Assembly (NCBI RefSeq): GCF_002911665.1
Contig: NZ_MTBP01000002.1
Coordinates: forward strand, 1,426,001 to 1,490,000
Source: Actinomadura rubteroloni
GTDB lineage: Bacteria; Actinomycetota; Actinomycetes; Streptosporangiales; Streptosporangiaceae
Length of the DNA stretch: 64,000 nt
Direction: 5' to 3'
Position 1 is the stretch's first letter. Each line of letters begins with the position of its first letter. Below are positions 21,301-35,000 of the stretch, in pieces. The translations under genes and the position numbers were made by a program. The notes under the pieces are model-generated. The model was given only the letters and a program-made list of their open reading frames with translations, ran no database searches and had not been told where the DNA came from.

Positions 21301-23010
21301 GGGGAGGACGGGTTCGGTCTCGGTGGAGCAGAGGACCAGCTTGGGGCGGGCGTCGGCGAGGATGAAGGCGATCCGCTCGGCGGGGTAGTTCCTGTCGATC
21401 GACAGATAGGCGGCGCCCGCCTTCACCGCGCCGAGCAGCGCGGCGACGAGCGCCGGGGAGCGGCCGAGGACGACCGCCACGATGTCGCCCGGCCCGACGC
21501 CGCGCGCGATCAGCTCGTGCGCGACGCGGTTCGCCTCGCGGTCCAGCGCGGCGTACGTCCACACGCCGTCCGCGCCGACGACGGCCGGGGCGTCCGGCGC
21601 GGTCGCGACGCGCTCCTCGAACAGCGCGGGCAGCGTCGCCGTCGGCACGTCGGCGGCGGTGGCGTTCCAGTCGGCGAGGACGGTGCGGCGCTCATTCTCG
21701 TCCAGCACCTCGATCCGCCCGACCGGACGCCCCGGGTCCGCCGCGAACTGCTCCAGCACCCGCACCAGGCGTCCGCCGAGCACCTCCACCTCGGCGGGGG
21801 TGAACACGTCCGCGCGGTGCTTGAGCCGCAGTTCCAGGTCGTCGGTCGGCGCGACGACGAGCGTCAGCGGGTAGTGCGCCGCGTCCCGCACGGCCGCGAC
21901 GTTGAGCGTCAGGGCGCGTGCCCCGGCCTGGGGTCCGGACGGCCCGACCGGGTAGTTCGCGAACGACATCAGCGTGTCGAACGAAGCGCCGCCGCCCGCC
22001 AGCCGCTGGATCTCGCTGAGCCCGAGATACGAGTGGTCCACCAGCGTGGACTGCCGCTGCTGGACTTCGGCGAGCAGGTCCCCCACCGGCAGCGCCGGGT
22101 CCAGCCGCACCCGCACCGGGACGGTGTTGAGGAACAGCCCCAGCATCCGCTCGACGCCGGGCAGCTCGGCCGGACGGCCCGCGACGGTCGACCCGAACAC
22201 CACGTCCCGGCGGCCCGTCGCCTTGGCGACCAGCAGCGCCCACGCGCCCTGCACGACCGTGTTGAGCGTCAGGCCGCGCGCCCGCGCCAGCTCGCGCAGC
22301 GCGGCGGCGAGCCGCTCGCCCGTCCGGACGACGACCTCGCCGGACTCGCCGGGCGGTGTGTCGGCGGCGGCCGGGGCGACGAGCGTCGGCTCGTCCACGC
22401 CCGCGAGGGCCGCGCGCCAGGCGTCCCGCGCGGCGTCCCGGTCCCGGCCCGCCAGCCACTCCAGGTACTCCCGGTAGGGCGTGACGGGCGGCATGCCCGC
22501 CGCCGTCCCGCCCGCCTGGTACGACGCCCACCACTCCTGCCGGAGCAGCGGCAGCGACCAGCCGTCCAGGATGATGTGGTGCAGTGTCACGACGAGCCGG
22601 TGCCGCTCCGGCCCGAACCGCACCAGCAGCACGCGGATCAGTGGCGGGACGTCCAAAGCGAAACGACGTTCCCTTTCCTCGTCCGCGAGCCGGTGCGCCT
22701 CCGCCGTCGCCGCGTCGCCGTCCAGCCCCGACAGGTCCGCCTCCCGCCACGGCAGCGCCGCCCGCCGCGCGATCAACTGCACCGGCGTCCCCGACCCGCG
22801 CCGCTGGAAGCTGGCCCGCAGGATCTCGTGCCGGTCCACCACGGTCTCGAACGACGCCTTCAACACGGCGGCGTCCAACGGCCCCGTCAGGTCCACGACC
22901 TCCTGACCGGCGTAAACGTCCGGCGACCCCTCGTCGTAGGTCGCATGGAACAACAGGCCCTCCTGGAGCGGGGAGAGCGGCCAAACTCCTGCGAGGGCGG
23001 AGGATGTCAA
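15376..23010 (-). CDS. NRPS subunit 3: modules 10-11 (C-A-T, C-A-T-E)
   Basis: A 2544-residue NRPS protein. C10 has HHIILDGW from His144, A10 lies at about 465-960 and T10 carries Ser999. C11 has HHIAVDGW from His1177, A11 lies at about 1500-1985, T11 has Ser2023 in an E-type GGDSI motif, and E11 occupies about 2070-2544 ([10 protein letters not shown] from His2199). A10 reads DAWIAGLVYK, not assigned but aromatic- or aliphatic-like. A11 reads DAYHLGLLCK, an Hpg code, so residue 11 is predicted D-Hpg. The start is a TTG inside TTGA overlapping the previous stop by 4 nt, preceded by AAAGGGAAA. The next upstream in-frame ATG lies far inside the preceding gene. The N-terminal [10 protein letters not shown] and C-terminal [12 protein letters not shown] segments match communication-domain acceptor and donor regions, joining it to subunits 2 and 4. 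Confidence 0.96.
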   Translation of the reverse strand: MTSSALAGVWPLSPLQEGLLFHATYDEGSPDVYAGQEVVDLTGPLDAAVLKASFETVVDRHEILRASFQRRGSGTPVQLIARRAALPWREADLSGLDGDAATAEAHRLADEERERRFALDVPPLIRVLLVRFGPERHRLVVTLHHIILDGWSLPLLRQEWWASYQAGGTAAGMPPVTPYREYLEWLAGRDRDAARDAWRAALAGVDEPTLVAPAAADTPPGESGEVVVRTGERLAAALRELARARGLTLNTVVQGAWALLVAKATGRRDVVFGSTVAGRPAELPGVERMLGLFLNTVPVRVRLDPALPVGDLLAEVQQRQSTLVDHSYLGLSEIQRLAGGGASFDTLMSFANYPVGPSGPQAGARALTLNVAAVRDAAHYPLTLVVAPTDDLELRLKHRADVFTPAEVEVLGGRLVRVLEQFAADPGRPVGRIEVLDENERRTVLADWNATAADVPTATLPALFEERVATAPDAPAVVGADGVWTYAALDREANRVAHELIARGVGPGDIVAVVLGRSPALVAALLGAVKAGAAYLSIDRNYPAERIAFILADARPKLVLCSTETEPVLPADLGAETVRVLLDDPEVAAQITGRSDVGPSDADRRLPLNVRHPAYVIYTSGSTGVPKGTIVTHEGIGNMACHQREQFGGGPGKRVLQLASLSFDAAFWELTMALLTGAALITAEGDRSGAHGAFAELAERFGATHAIVPPSVLAAVEDLPESLEFIASGGEACPPALVARWAPGRRMMNLYGPTEATVYVSATGALDADADKPVPIGRPITNTRLFVLDEFLRPVPPGVPGDLYAAGPGLARGYLGRHALTAERFVACPFAARGGERMYRTGDRASWTDSGELMFAGRADDQVKVRGFRVEPGEIEAVLAQRDGTESAVVVAREDRPGDKRLVAYVVPARAADGAREHVAEHLPEYMVPAAVVGLDELPVTVNGKLDKAALPAPDFAGMSGGRAPANPLEEVLCGLFGEILGLERVGADDSFFDLGGDSLSAMRLIARVRAVLDTEVPVRDLFAARTPAGVARLVAEKGDGVRPPLTRRERPERIPLSFAQQRMWFLNQLEGAAYTMALAYRLEGRPDVAALEEALGDLADRHESLRTVYPSIDDTPYQRILDGRPILEVEDVAEDDLKDVLAERAARPFDLTADLPYRTRLLRLAPDDHVLLLVLHHIAVDGWSVGVLQRDIGTAYAARREGRAPAWEPLPVQYADYALWQRDVLGDLDDPESLISAQLDHWRTALDGSPPELTLSADRPRPPVPSFEGAAVPVRVDAAAHARLVEIAQRGRASMFMVVHAAWALLLARSGAGTDVPVGTATAGRGDAALEDLAGFFINTLVLRTDLSGDPTFAELVARVREADLAAYAHQDVPFERLVDELSPVRSLARNPLFQVSLSLQNFPQDQGWRLPGLAVRPMSPRPLEARFDLSLSMTERRAADGSPDGLDGMLQYAVDLFDEETVKDLAARLARLLNQVAAYPRTRVSRFEILDDAERHRVTAGWNATEHPLPAATLPELFRAQAAATPDAPAVETDGTSWTYRDLAERADAIARALAGRGVGRGDLVGVALDRSPELVATLLGITLAGAGYVPIDTAWPQARRDAVLDGTTLVIDAEITGDGEPQAPGPDDTAYVMFTSGSTGTPKGVVATQRGVAALAADPCWSAAARGRVLFHAPHAFDASTYELWVPLVHGGTVVVAPPGRLDAVTLERLVTEHRLTAVHVTAGLFSAMAEAAPACFGGVREVLTGGDAVPPGAVRRVREACPGVTVRHLYGPTETTLCATTHAIAPGASPGAVLPIGRPRANTRTLVLDDFLRPVPAGVTGELYVAGDGVARGYRGRPALTAERFVADLTGAGGRMYRTGDRARWTKDGDLVFAGRVDGQVKIRGFRVEPGEIEAVLAERTDVGRAVVVVREDGPGKRLVAYVVPGDAEPDGAALRAHLAARLPEYMVPASVVVLDAFPVTANGKIDRAALPASDTAALAVGRGPGTPREQVFCDLFADVLKLERVGAENSFFELGGDSIMSMTLVARARRAGLVITVQQVFESGTPAGLAAVATEAAEDAAAVRVDPAGEIPLTPVMSELVERAGDGVGETFQSMLVVTPADLDVALLARALDAVADRHPVLRARLGDGVLTVPADGAPFAVRTVDAPGDLADLVRRETGAAAARLDPRGGAMLEAVLLDRGAGERGRLLLVLHHLVVDGVSWRVLLPDLALAYRALREGRTPELEPVPVPFRQWALELAGQARAEEAPAWRDLLAGADEPPTSRPFDPARDVGATLRQVAATVPADALLTTVPAAFHAGVDDVLLAALAAALTDWSRRRGGPVRDGFLVDVEGHGRTPLGAARDLSRTVGWFTSLRPARLDVGTADLAQVRAGGDEAGRVVKLVKEQLRAVPGDGLGHGLLRASGALDGLPSPRVGFNYLGRMGGGGPAGPAGDWQPAPEAAPGGGLAPGTPAAHVLEAAALASDTADGARLTLTLAWPSGLLDEPAARELVEAWAAMLTGMAAGTESGGGHTPSDFPLAGLDQDLIDELEAELEGEL

Positions 23011-26000
23011 GGCGTTTCCCTTTCTACGATCTGCTGGGCGATGGCCTCGAACTCGTCGAGGTCGTCCTGACTGATCTCCGCCAGGGGGAAGTCGGACGGG
23101 GTGTGGTGCGCGCCGGTCGCGGCGGTGGGGGCGGTCATGCCGGTGAGCACGTCCGTCCACAGGGCCGCGAGGTCGCGGACGGCGCTCTCGGCGAGCAGGC
23201 CGCGCGGCCAGGCCAGGGTGAGGGTGAGGCGGGGGCCGGACGGGAGGTCCTCGATCATGCCGCCGGCCTCCAGGGCGTGCGCGGCGGGCGTCCGGTCGCC
23301 GGACCCGCCGCCGAGCCCGGCCGGGCGCCAGTCCGACGGCGTCTCGTCTCCCGCGCTCACGGTGAAACGGCCCAGGTAGTTGAAGCCGACCTGGGGGGCG
23401 GGGGCATCGGCCAGCAGCGGCGCGGTCTCGGGGTCGAGGTGGCGCAGGATGCCGTAGCCGAGGCCGTCGGCGGGGACGGCGCGCAGTTGCTCCTTCACCG
23501 CCTTGATCACCTCGCCCGCCTCGGGGCCGCCCGCGCGGACGCGCGCCACGTCCACCGGCCCGGCGTCCAGCCGCACCGGGTGCAGGCCGGTGAACCAGCC
23601 GACGGTACGGGAGAGGTCGGCGCCGTCCTCCAGCGGGACGCGGCCGTGGCCCTCGACGTCCACGAGCAGCCCGCGCGGGCCGGTCGCGCCGCGCCGCCGC
23701 CGCCATTCGGTGAACGCGACGGTCAGCGCGGCGAGCAGGACGTCGTCGGGGCCGGCGTTGAACGCGGCCGGGATGCTCGTGAGCAGGCCCCGGGTCGCCG
23801 CGTCCGGCGCGGTGACGGCGATCTGGAACATTGTTCCGCCTACGTCGCGGGCCGGGTCGAGCGGACGGTCCCCGAGCGGCGGCTCGGCGGCGCCGAGCGT
23901 CGCCGTCCAGTGCGGCAGCTCGGCCCGGCGGCGCGGGGCGCCCGCCTGCGCGGCGAGCGTCCGCGCCCAGTGCCGGAACGACGTCGGGACGGGCGCGAGT
24001 TCGGCCCCCGCGTACGCCTCGGCCAGGTCGGGCAGCAGGATCCGCCAGGACACGCCGTCCACGGCCAGGTGGTGGACGGCCAGCAGCAGCCGTCCCTGCG
24101 CGCCGGGTCCCGCGTCGAACCAGACGGCCGCGACGAGCGACCGTCGCGGGTCGATGCGCTCCGTCGCGGCGGCGCTCTCCGCGCGGACGAGCGCGTCCAG
24201 GTCACGCCCGGCCGCGTCGACGCGGGTGACCGCCACCGTGACCGCGCCCGGCTCGGGGACGGTCAGCCGGTCCCCGTCGAGCCGCGCGCGGAGCAGGTCG
24301 TGCCGATCCACGAGCGCCTGGACGGCCGCGGCGAGCCGATCGGCGTCCACGTCCGCCGGGGTCACGACCAGCGCGGACTGCACCGCGCCGGGCAGGTCCG
24401 CGCCCGCCCGGTCGATCAGCTCGCGCATCACCGGGGTGAGCGGGACGTCGCCGGTGCCGGGCTCGCCCGCCCGCGCCGCGTCGGCCGCCGTCGTCGCGAC
24501 CCGCGCGAGCGCCGCCGCCGTCTGGTGCTCGAACACCTGCCGGACGGACAGGACGAGCCCTTCCCGCCGCACCCGCGACACCAGCGTCATCGACAGGATC
24601 GAGTCGCCGCCGAGGGTGAAGAACGAGTCGTCCGCGCCGACCCGCTCCAGGCCGAGGACGTCGGCGAACAGCGCGCAGAGCAGTTCCTCGCGCGGCGTCT
24701 CGGGGGCGCGTCCGCCGGACGTCGTGTCGGGCGCGGGCAGCTTCGCGCGGTCGAGCTTGCCGTTCACCGTGAGCGGCAGGGCGTCCAGCGTCACGAACGC
24801 CGCCGGGACCATGTGCTCGGGGAGGCGGGCGGCGGCGAACGCGCGCAGCGCGGCGGTGTCGACGTCCGCCGGGACGGCGTAGGCGACGAGACGGCGCTCG
24901 CCGGGCCGGTCCTCGCGGGCCACGACGGCGACCTGCGCGACGCCGTCGTGCGCGGCGAGGACGGCCTCGACCTCGCCCGGCTCCACCCGGAACCCGCGGA
25001 TCTTGAGCTGCTGGTCGGCGCGGCCCGCGAAGAACAGGTCGCCGTTCCGGTCGCGGCGCGCGAGGTCGCCCGTGCGGTACATGCGCTCGCCGGGCGCCCC
25101 GAACGGGCACGGGACGAACCGCTCGGCGGTAAGGCCCGGCCTGCCCCGGTAGCCGCGCGCCAGGCCCGGCCCCGCGACGTACACCTCGCCCGCGACGTTC
25201 GCCGGGACGGGCTCCAGCCGGTCGTCCAGGACGTGGACGCGCGCGTTCTCGATCGGCCGGCCGATGGGCGGCGCGGGGTCGGCCCCGGTGATCGCCGCGT
25301 CCACCGGCCCGGCCGTCGTGATCACGGTCGCCTCGGTGGGGCCGTAGGTGTTGCGGACGCTCGACCGCGCCGTCCAGCGGCTCGCCAGGTCGGCCGTCAG
25401 CAGCTCCGCGCCGAGCACCCACGTCGCGACGCCCGGCACCGCGTCCGGGTCGAGCACCCCGAGCAGCGACGGGACGACGCTCGCCGCCGTCACCCCCGCG
25501 TCCCGGATCATCGTCTCCAGCAGCGCGGGCTCGGTGCGCTCCTCCGCCGTCGCGACGGCCAGCGTCCCGCCCGCGCCCAGCACGACCGCGAGGTCGAGCA
25601 CCGCCGCGTCGAAGCTGAACGACGCGAACTGCAACGCGACCGTCCCGTCCTCGACGCGCAGCACGGGCCGCATCGCCCGCGCAAGATTCACCACGCCCCG
25701 GTGCGCGACCGCGACGCCCTTCGGCACCCCGGTCGACCCCGACGTGTAGATCACGTACGCAAGCCCGTCCGCCCCCACAGCCCCGCCCACCGCAACGTCA
25801 TCGTGCGGCGCGAGCGCTTCGGTGGTGTCCGGGGTCGGGATGTGGAGGGTGCGGGCGTCGGTGGGCGGGAGTTTGTCGGCCGTGTCCGGGGTGACGGCGA
25901 CGATCGGGGCGCCGCTGTCCTCGATCATGAAGGCGAGGCGGTCGGCCGGGTACTCGGGGTCGAGCGGGAGGAACGCGCCGCCCGCCTTCCAGACCGCGAG

Positions 26001-29000
26001 CACCGCCGTGACCAGCTCGACACCGCGCGGCAGGCAGAGGCCGACGACCGTCTCGGGGCCGACGCCGTCCGCGCGGAGGCGGGCGGCTAGGCGGGAGGAG
26101 TCCGCGTCGAGTTCGGCGTAGGTGCGGGAGCGGTCGCCGCAGCGGACGGCCGTCCCGGACGGGACGCGCCGGACGCTCGCCTCGAACAGGTCCAGCCAGG
26201 TGCCGTCCGGGAGCGGCGCGGCGGGGGCGGCGGCCAGCAGGTCGCCTCGCTCGGCCTCGGCCAGGACGCCGATGCGGGTGAGCGGCTGCTCCGGGTCGGC
26301 GTCGGCCTGCTCTAGGACGCGGACGAGACGCTCCGTGAGCGCCCGCGCCGTGTCCGCGTCGAACAGGTCGGTCGCGAACTGGAGGGCGCCGCCGATGCCG
26401 GCGGGCGCGCCGTCGTCCGTCCGGAACTCCGACAGGCTGAGCGCCAGGTCGAACCGGGACGTCTCGGGATGCGAACCGGGCTCCACCGGCCCGCTCTCCA
26501 GCCCCGGCAGGTCCCAGCGGGCCTCCTGCTCAGGCAGGTTCTGGACGGTCAGCGACACCTGGAACAGCGGGTTGCGCGCCAGCGACCGCACCGGGTTCAG
26601 TTCCTCGACCAGCCGCTCGAACGGGATGTCCTGGTTGGCGTAGGCGGCGAGGTCCGTCGCGCGGACGCGGGCCAGCAGTTCCGCGAACGTCGGATTCCCC
26701 GACAGGTCCGTCCGCAGGACGAGCGTGTTGACGAAGAAGCCCGCCAGGTCGTCCAGCGCCGCGTCGCCGCGCCCCGCGATCGGCGTGCCGATCGGGACGT
26801 CGTCGCCCGCGCCGTGCCGGGTGAGCAGCAGCGCGAGCGCCGCGTGGGCCACCATGAACATGGTCGCGTCGTGGCGGCGGGCCAGGGCGGCGAGGGCCGC
26901 GTGCGTCTCCGGGGCGATCCGGAAGGACACCGTGCCGCCGTCGAACGTCGCCGCCTTCGGCCGCGCCCGGTCGGCGGGCAGCGGGATCTCCGGCGGCAGG
27001 CCGTCCAGCGCCGCGCGCCAGTGGGCGAGCTGGGCGCCGAGGACGCTGCCCGGATCGTCCGGGTCGCCGAGGACGTCGTGCTGCCACAGCGCGTAGTCGG
27101 CGTACTGGACGGGCAGCGGCGTCCAGCCGGGCGCCCGTCCGGCGTGGCGGGCCGTGTAGGCGGTGGCGAGGTCGCGCTGCAGGACGCCCATCGACCAGCC
27201 GTCCACCGCGATGTGGTGCGCGACGATCGCGAGCACGTGCTCGTCCGGGGCGACCGTGACCAGCAGCGCCCGCCACGGCAGGTCGCTCCGGACGTCGAAC
27301 GGACGCTCCGCGCACGCCAGCAGCAGCCCCTTGACCTCCTGCGGCGCCGCTTCGACGACCTCCAGCGCCGGCCGTCCGGCGACGCCGTCCAGCACGACCT
27401 GCCGCGCGCCCGTCTCGTCGGTGCCGGGCAGGACGAGGTCGTCGGGGTAGAGGGTGCGCAGGGTCTCGTGGCGGTCGGCGACGTCGGCGAGGGCGGCGCG
27501 CAGCGCGGGGACGTCCAGGACGCCCGTCAGCCGCACCGCCAGCGGCAGGTTGTAGACGGCGGCGGCGCCGGGCTGCTCGTCGGCGAGCCGGTTGAGGAAC
27601 CACATGCGCTGCTGGCCGGACGAGAGCGGGATCGTCTCCGGCCGCTCCCGCGCCGCCAGCGCGGTCCGGGACACGCCGGCCCGCGCGGCGAGCAGGCGCG
27701 CCACGCCCTCGGGCGTCGGCTCGGCGAACAGGTCCGGGACGCCGATCTCCACGCCGAGCGCCGTCCGGACGCGGGCGATGACGCGCATGGCCGACAGCGA
27801 GTCGCCGCCGAGGTCGAAGAACGAGTCGTCGGCGGCGACCCGCTCGACCCCGAGCACCTCCGCGAACGCGCCGCACAGCAGTTCCTCGGCCAGCGTGGCG
27901 GGAGCGCGCCCGCCGCTGCCGGACGCGTCCGGCGCGGGCAGCGCGGCCCGGTCGAGCTTGCCGTTCACGGTGAGCGGCAGCGCGTCCAGCACCACGAACG
28001 CCGAGGGCACCATGTAGTCCGGCACCCGCTCCCCCAGATGGCCCCGCAGGACCGCCGCGTCCACGCTCGCCCCAGCGGACGGGACGAGATAGGCGATCAG
28101 GCGGTCGTCGCGGACGAGCACGGCGGCCTGGGCGACGGACGGGTGCGCCGTGAGCAGGGACTCGATCTCGCCCGGCTCGACGCGGAAGCCGCGGATCTTG
28201 ACCTGGGCGTCGGCGCGGCCGGCGAAGGAGAGGCGGCCGTCGCGGGTCCAGCGGGCGAGGTCGCCGGTGCGGTACATGCGCTCGCCGGGCGTGCCGAACG
28301 GGCCGGCGACGAAGCGTTCGGCCGTCAGCGCGGGACGGCCCGCGTAGCCGCGCGCCAGGCCCGGCCCGGAGACGTACAGCTCGCCGACCACGCCGGGCGC
28401 GACGGGACGCAGGTATCCGTCCAGGACGTAGGCCCGCATGTTCTCGATCGGCCGGCCGATGGACGGCGCCGGGTCGTCCGCCCGGTGGCCGGCGGACACC
28501 GGCCCGGCCGCCGCGAGGACGGTCGTCTCGGTCGGCCCGTAGGCGTTCCACACGCTCGCGCGGCCCGCCCACCGGCTCACCAGCTCCGACGTCACCCGCT
28601 CGGCGCCGACGATCCAGTGCGCGACCCCCGGCACGTCGTCCGGGTCCAGGACGCTGAGCAGCGACGGCACCACGCTCGCCGCCGTCACCCCCGCGTCCCG
28701 CATCGTCGCGGCGAGCCGCGCGGGCTCGGCGCGCTCCTCCGCCGACGCGACCACGAGCGTCCCGCCCCCGCCGAGCACGACCGCCACGTCCAGCACGGCG
28801 GCGTCGAAGCTGAAGGAGGCGAACTGAAGGGCGACGGGCACCGATCCGAGCGCCGGACGCAACGACTCCGCGAGGTTCACCAGCCCACGATGCGATACCG
28901 CCACGCCCTTGGGACGGCCCGTCGACCCCGACGTGTAGATGACGTACGCGAGCTGGTCCGGACGCACCACGACCCGCAGCGCGGCGTCCGACTCCAGAGC

Positions 29001-32000
29001 GGCCGACCCGACCAGCACCGTCCGCACCCCGGGAGGCACGACCGCCAGCGTTTCGGGAGCGACGAGAACGACCGTCGCCCCACCGTCCTCCAGCATGTAG
29101 GCGACACGGTCGGCCGGGTGTTCGGGATCGAGCGGCACATACGCGCCCCCGGCCTTCCACACCGCGAGCACCCCGGTCACCAGGTCCGCACTGCGCGGCA
29201 GGCACAGCCCGACCGTGCTCTCGGCCGCCACGCCCAGGCCGCGCAGGCGGCGCGCCAGCCGGTTGGACCGCTCGTCCAGCTCCCGGTAGGTCAGCGTCTC
29301 GTCGCCGCACCGCACGGCGGGCGCGTCCGGCGTCCGCCGCGCCCAGGACGCGAACAGCTCCGGCCAGGTGTCCGCCGAGCGCGGCGCGGACGTGGCGTTC
29401 CAGCCGGTCAGGACGGCGGCGCGCTCGCCGGAGTCCAGCACGTCCAGGTCGCGCAGCCGCACCGACGGATCGGCCGTGACCTGCGCGAGCACCCGCACCA
29501 GCCGCGCCACCAGCCCTTGGGCGGTCGCCTCGTCGAACAGGTCGACGGCGTAGCGGACGGCGCCGCCGAGCCCGTCCGGACGCCCCTGCGCGTCGCGGCG
29601 CTCCAGCAGCGACACCGACAGGTCGAACCGCGCCGCCTCGGCCTTCGGCTGCATCAGCTCGACGCCGAGCCCGCGCACGGGCCAGCCGTCGTCGTCCAGC
29701 GGCAGGTTCTGGACGGCCAGCATGACCTGGAACAGCGGGTTCCGCGACAACGACCGGTCGGGGTTCAGTTCCTCGACCAGCCGCTCGAACGGCACGTCCT
29801 GGTTGGCGTAGGCGGCCAGGTCGGTCTCACGGACGCGCGCCAGCAGTTCGGCGAACGTGATGTCGCCGCTCACGTCGGCCCGCAGGACGAGCGTGTTGAC
29901 GAAGAAGCCCGCGAGGTCGTCCAGCGCCGCGTCGCCGCGTCCCGCCACCGGAGCGCCGACGGGGATGTCGTCGCCCGCGCCGAGCCGCGACAGCAGCGCC
30001 GCCAGCGCCGCGTGCAGGACCATGAACGTGGTCGCGTGCGTGCGTTGCGCGAGTTCGGTCAGCCGGACGTGCGTCGCCGCGTCCACGTGGACGGGCACCG
30101 TCGCGCCCTCGAACGACGGCACCGGCGGACGCGGCCGGTCCGCCGGGAGCGTCAGCTCCTCCGGCGCCCCGGCGAGCGTCGTCCGCCAGTGCGCGAGCTG
30201 GCGGCTGACCAGGCTGGACGGGTCGTCCGGGTCGCCGAGCACCGCGCGCTGCCACAGCGCGTAGTCGGCGTACTGGACGGGCAGCGGCTCCCACTCGGGC
30301 GCGCGTCCGTCCGCTCGCGCGGCGTAGGCGACGCCGAGGTCGCGGGTCAGGATGCCCATCGACCAGCCGTCCACCGCGATGTGGTGCGCGACGAGCAGCA
30401 GCGCGTGCTCGTCCGGCCCGAGGACGTACAGCGTCGCCCGCCACGGGATCTCCGCGCCGACGTCGAACGGGCGGGCGGTGCGCGCGGCCATGTCGGCGTA
30501 GAGGTCGTCCACCGCGACGACGTCCAGCGCGGGGCGGTCGTCGACGAGCCGCTGGCCGGGCGTGCCGTCCTGCGCCGGGAAGATCGTCCGCAGGGTCTCG
30601 TGGCGGTCGGCGACGTCGCCGAGCGCCCGTTCCAGCGCGGGGACGTCCAGGGGTCCGGTGAGCCGCAGCGCGAGCGGGATCGTGTAGCCCGCGCCCTCGC
30701 CGGAACTCTCCAGCCGGTTGAGGAACCACATCCGCTGCTGACCGAACGACAGCGGAACGACGTCCGGGCGCGGCCCCGCGACGAGCGGCGGACGGTCGTC
30801 CTCCACCTGCTCGCCGATGTTGCGCGCCACGCCCGCGGGCGTCGGGTCCGCGAACAGCGCCCGCACACCGATCTCCGCCGCGAACACCGCGCGGACGCGG
30901 GCGAGCAGGCGCATCGCCAGCAGCGAGTCGCCGCCGAGGTCGAAGAACGAGTCGTCCGCGCCGACCTCGGGCACGCCGAGGACCTCGGCGAACAGCTCGC
31001 ACAGCAGCGCCTCGGCGGGCGTCTCGGGCGCGCGGCCCGGCGCGGCGGCCTCCGGCGCGGGCAGCGCGGCCCGGTCCAGCTTGCCGTTCGCGGTGACGGG
31101 CAGCGCGTCCAGCACGACGAGCGCGGACGGCACCATGTAGTCCGGCAGCCGCTCGGCGAGCCGGGCGCGCAGCGCGGCGGGGTCGGCGGTTCCGGCGACG
31201 TAGCCGACGAGCCGCCGGTCGCCCGGCCGGTCCTCGCGGACGATCACCGCCGCCGCCCGGACCTCGGCGAACTCCGCCAGCGCCGTCTCGACCTCGCCCG
31301 GCTCCACGCGGAAGCCGCGCACCTTGACCTGCTCGTCGGCGCGGCCCGCGAAGGCCAGTTCGCCGGCGCGGGTCCAGGACGCGCGGTCGCCCGTGCGGTA
31401 CATGCGTTCGCCGGACGCACCGAACGGGCACGGGACGAACCGTCCGGCCGTCAGCGCGGGGCGGCGCAGGTAGCCGAGGGCGAGGCCGGGTCCGGCCGCG
31501 TACAGGTCGCCGACGACGCCGGGCGGGACGGGCCGCAGCCGCTCGTCCAGCACGTACATCCGCGTGTTCGCGATGGGACGGCCGATGGTGATCGGGCCTT
31601 CGCCCGTCAGCGGGTCGGTCATCGTGGTGCAGACCGTGGCCTCGCTGGGGCCGTAGGCGTTGATCATCGTGCGGCCGTCCGCCCAGCGGGCCGCGAGCGC
31701 CGGCGGGCACGCCTCGCCCGCCACCACGACGACGTCCAGGCCGGGCGGCTGCTCGGCGAAGGTCGCCAGCACCGACGGCGGGACGGTCAGGTGCGTCACG
31801 CCGTGCTCGGTCGCGACGGCCGCCGGGTCGCGCAGGCTCTCCTCGTCGGCGACGACGAGCGCGGCGCCCGACAGCAGCGCCATGACCGTCTCCCAGAACG
31901 CGGCGTCGAAGCTGAGGGACGCGAGCTGGAGCACGCGGGCGCCCGGCCCGGCGCCGAGCCGCTCGCGCTGGACGGCGGCGAGGTTGCCGACGCCGCGGTG

Positions 32001-35000
32001 CGAGAGGACGACGCCCTTCGGCGTCCCCGTGGACCCGGACGTGTAGATGACGTAAGCGGGATGGTCCAGGCGCTGCGGAACCGTCCGCTCGGCGTCGGTG
32101 GGCGCGGTCTCCGCCCGCTCCGCGAGCCCCGCCGCGTCGAACACCAGCCGCTCGACCCCGTCCGGCCCGGCGGGGGGACGGGTCTGGTGCTCGGTCTCGG
32201 GGGTGCAGACGACGAGCGCGGGGCGGGCGTCGGCCAGCATGAACGCGATGCGCTCCGCCGGGTAGTTCCGGTCGATCGACAGATAGGCGGCGCCGGCCTT
32301 GGCCGCGCCGAGCAGCACGGCCACCAGGTCGGGCGAGCGCTCCATCAGCACGCCCACCACGTCGCCGGGGCCGACGCGGCGCGCGATCAGCTCGTGCGCG
32401 ACGCGGTTGGCGGCCCGGTCCAGCTCGGCGTAGGTCCACACGCGGTCGCGGGCGACGACGGCCGCGGCGTCCGGCGTCCGCGCGGCCTGCGCGGCGAACA
32501 GCGCGGCGAGCGTGCCCTCGGGGACGTCGCGGGACGTGGCGTTCCAGTCCTCGGTGACGGTCCGGCGCTCGGCGTCGTCCAGGACGTCCACGCGGCCGAG
32601 GGTGCGGCCGGGGTCGGCGGCCATCTGCCGCAGCACCAGGACCAGCCGCTCGGTCAGCGCCTGCGCCGTCTCGGGGTCGAACAGGTCGACGGCGTAGTGG
32701 ATGCCGCCGCCGATCCCGGCCGGGCCGTCCGGGCCGTGCCGCTCCATGAGGTTGACGGCGAGGTCGAACCGCGCCGGCTCCACGAACGAGCCGGGTCCCA
32801 TCTCGGCGACGGCGAGGCCCGCCGCGTCCCAGCCGCCGTCCTCGTCCGGGAGGTTCTGGACGTTCAGCATGACCTGGAACAGCGGGTTGCGCGCCAGCGA
32901 CCGCGCCGGGTCGAGTTCCTCCACGAGCCGCTCGAACGGGACGTCCTGGTGCGCGTACGCGGCGAGGTCGGCGGCGCGGACGCGGTCGAGCACCTGCGCG
33001 AGCGTCGGGTCGCCGGACAGGTCGGTCCGCAGGACGAGCGTGTTGACGAAGAAGCCCACGAGATCGTCCAGGGCCGCGTCGCCGCGCCCCGCGACGGGCG
33101 TGCCGAGCGGGACGTCCGTCCCGGCGCCGAGCTTGGCGAGCGTCACCGCCAGCGCGGCCTGGAGGACCATGAACATGGTGGTGCCGGTGTCGCGGGCCAG
33201 TCCGGCGAGCGCGGCGTGCGTCTCCGCGTCCACCCACAGCGGGACGGACCGTCCCTCGAACGACGGCGCCGCCGGCCGGTTCCTGTCGAACGGCAGGGAG
33301 ATCTCCGCGGGCAGGCCGTCCAGCGCCTCCCGCCAGTGCGCGATCTGCCGTCCGAGCGCGCCCGCGGGGTCGTCGGGGTCGCCGAGCACCGCGCGCTGCC
33401 ACAGCGCGTAGTCCGCGTACTGGACGGGCAGCGGCTCCCACTCGGGCGCCCCTCCCGCCCGCCGCGCCGCGTAGGCGACGGCGAGGTCTCGTTGCAGCAC
33501 CCCCATCGACCACCCGTCGACGGCGATGTGGTGCGCGACGATCAGCAGGACGTGCTCGTCCGGTCCCAGCTCCAGCAGCGTCACGCGCCACGGCAGGTCC
33601 CGCGAGGTGTCGAAGCTCCGTCCCGTCCGCGCGGCGATGTCCGCGAGCAGCGTCGCCTCGCCGCTGCCGACGACCTCCAGCTCGGGCCGGCCCGCGACGA
33701 CGACCTGCCGCAGCGCCCCCTCCCCCGCCGGGGTCGCCTGGTCGGTGAGGATCGTGCGGAGGGACTCGTGGCGGTCGGCGAGGTCGCCGAGGGCGGCGTC
33801 GAGGGCCGCGACGTCGAGGGGGCCGGACAGGCGCAGCGCCACCGGCAGGTTGTAGACGGCGGCGGCGCCGGGCTGCGCCTCGGTGAGGCGGTTGAGGAAC
33901 CACATGCGCTGCTGCGCGAACGACGGCGGGACGGTCTCCGGGCGCGGACGCGGGGTCAGCGCGGGCCGCGCCGCCGCGTCCGGGCCGCCCGCCAGGCGCG
34001 CGACGCCCGCGACGGTCGGGGCGGCGAACAGCGCCCGCACGCCGATCTCCACGCCGAGGACGGTCCGGACGCGCCCGATGAGCCGCATCGCCGAGAGCGA
34101 GTCGCCGCCGAGGTCGAAGAACGAGTCGTCCGGGCCGACGCGGTCGGCGCCGAGGACGTCGGCGAACAGCCCCGACAGGATCTCCTCGGTCCACGACGCG
34201 GCGGGGCGTCCGCCCGTCCCGGCGAAGTCCGGTTCGGGCAGCGCGGCGCGGTCGAGTTTGCCGTTGACGGTGAGCGGCAGCGCGTCCAGCACGACGAACG
34301 CGGCCGGGATCATGTAGTCGGGCAGCCGCCCGGCGGTGAACTCGCGCAGCGCGTCCACGTCCAGGCCATCAGCGACGACGTAGGCGACGAGCCAGTCGTC
34401 GCGGACGAGCACCGCCGCCTGCGCGACGCTCTCGCTGGACGCCAGGACGGATTCGATCTCGCCCGGCTCCACGCGGAAACCGCGGATCTTGACCTGGGCG
34501 TCGGCGCGGCCCGCGAAGACCAGTTCGCCGTCGGCGGTCCACTTGGCCAGGTCACCGCTGCGGTAGAGGCGTTCACCCGTCCCGAAGGGGGACGCCACGA
34601 AGCGTTCAGCCGTCAGGTCCGGGCGGCCGACGTAACCCCGTGCCAGCCCGGGGCCGGTGATGTAAAGCTCGCCGACCACGCCGGGCGGCACAGGCTGCAA
34701 GAACTCGTCCAGGACATAGGTCCGGGTGTTCTCGATCGGCCGGCCGATGGAAGGCGGCGGGTCGGTCGCCGTGATCGCCGGGTCCACCGGGACGGCCGTG
34801 GTGATCACGGTCGCCTCGGTCGGGCCGTAGGTGTTCCAGACCCGCGAACCGGCCGTCCAGCGGGCGGCCAGGTCGGCGGTCAGGAGTTCGGCGCCGAGCA
34901 CCCAGTTGCGGACGCCGGAGACGGCGGCCGGGTCCAGGACGCTCAGCAGCGAAGGCACAACGCTCGCCACCGACACGTCCGCAGCCCGAATCATCGCGGC

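Noticed and set aside
23011..23706. An upstream extension of the third NRPS gene to an ATG at 23706
   Set aside because: It is antisense-like shadow sequence overlapping the E domain of the preceding gene. The TTG at 23010 starts exactly at the C-domain N-terminus with a ribosome-binding site.
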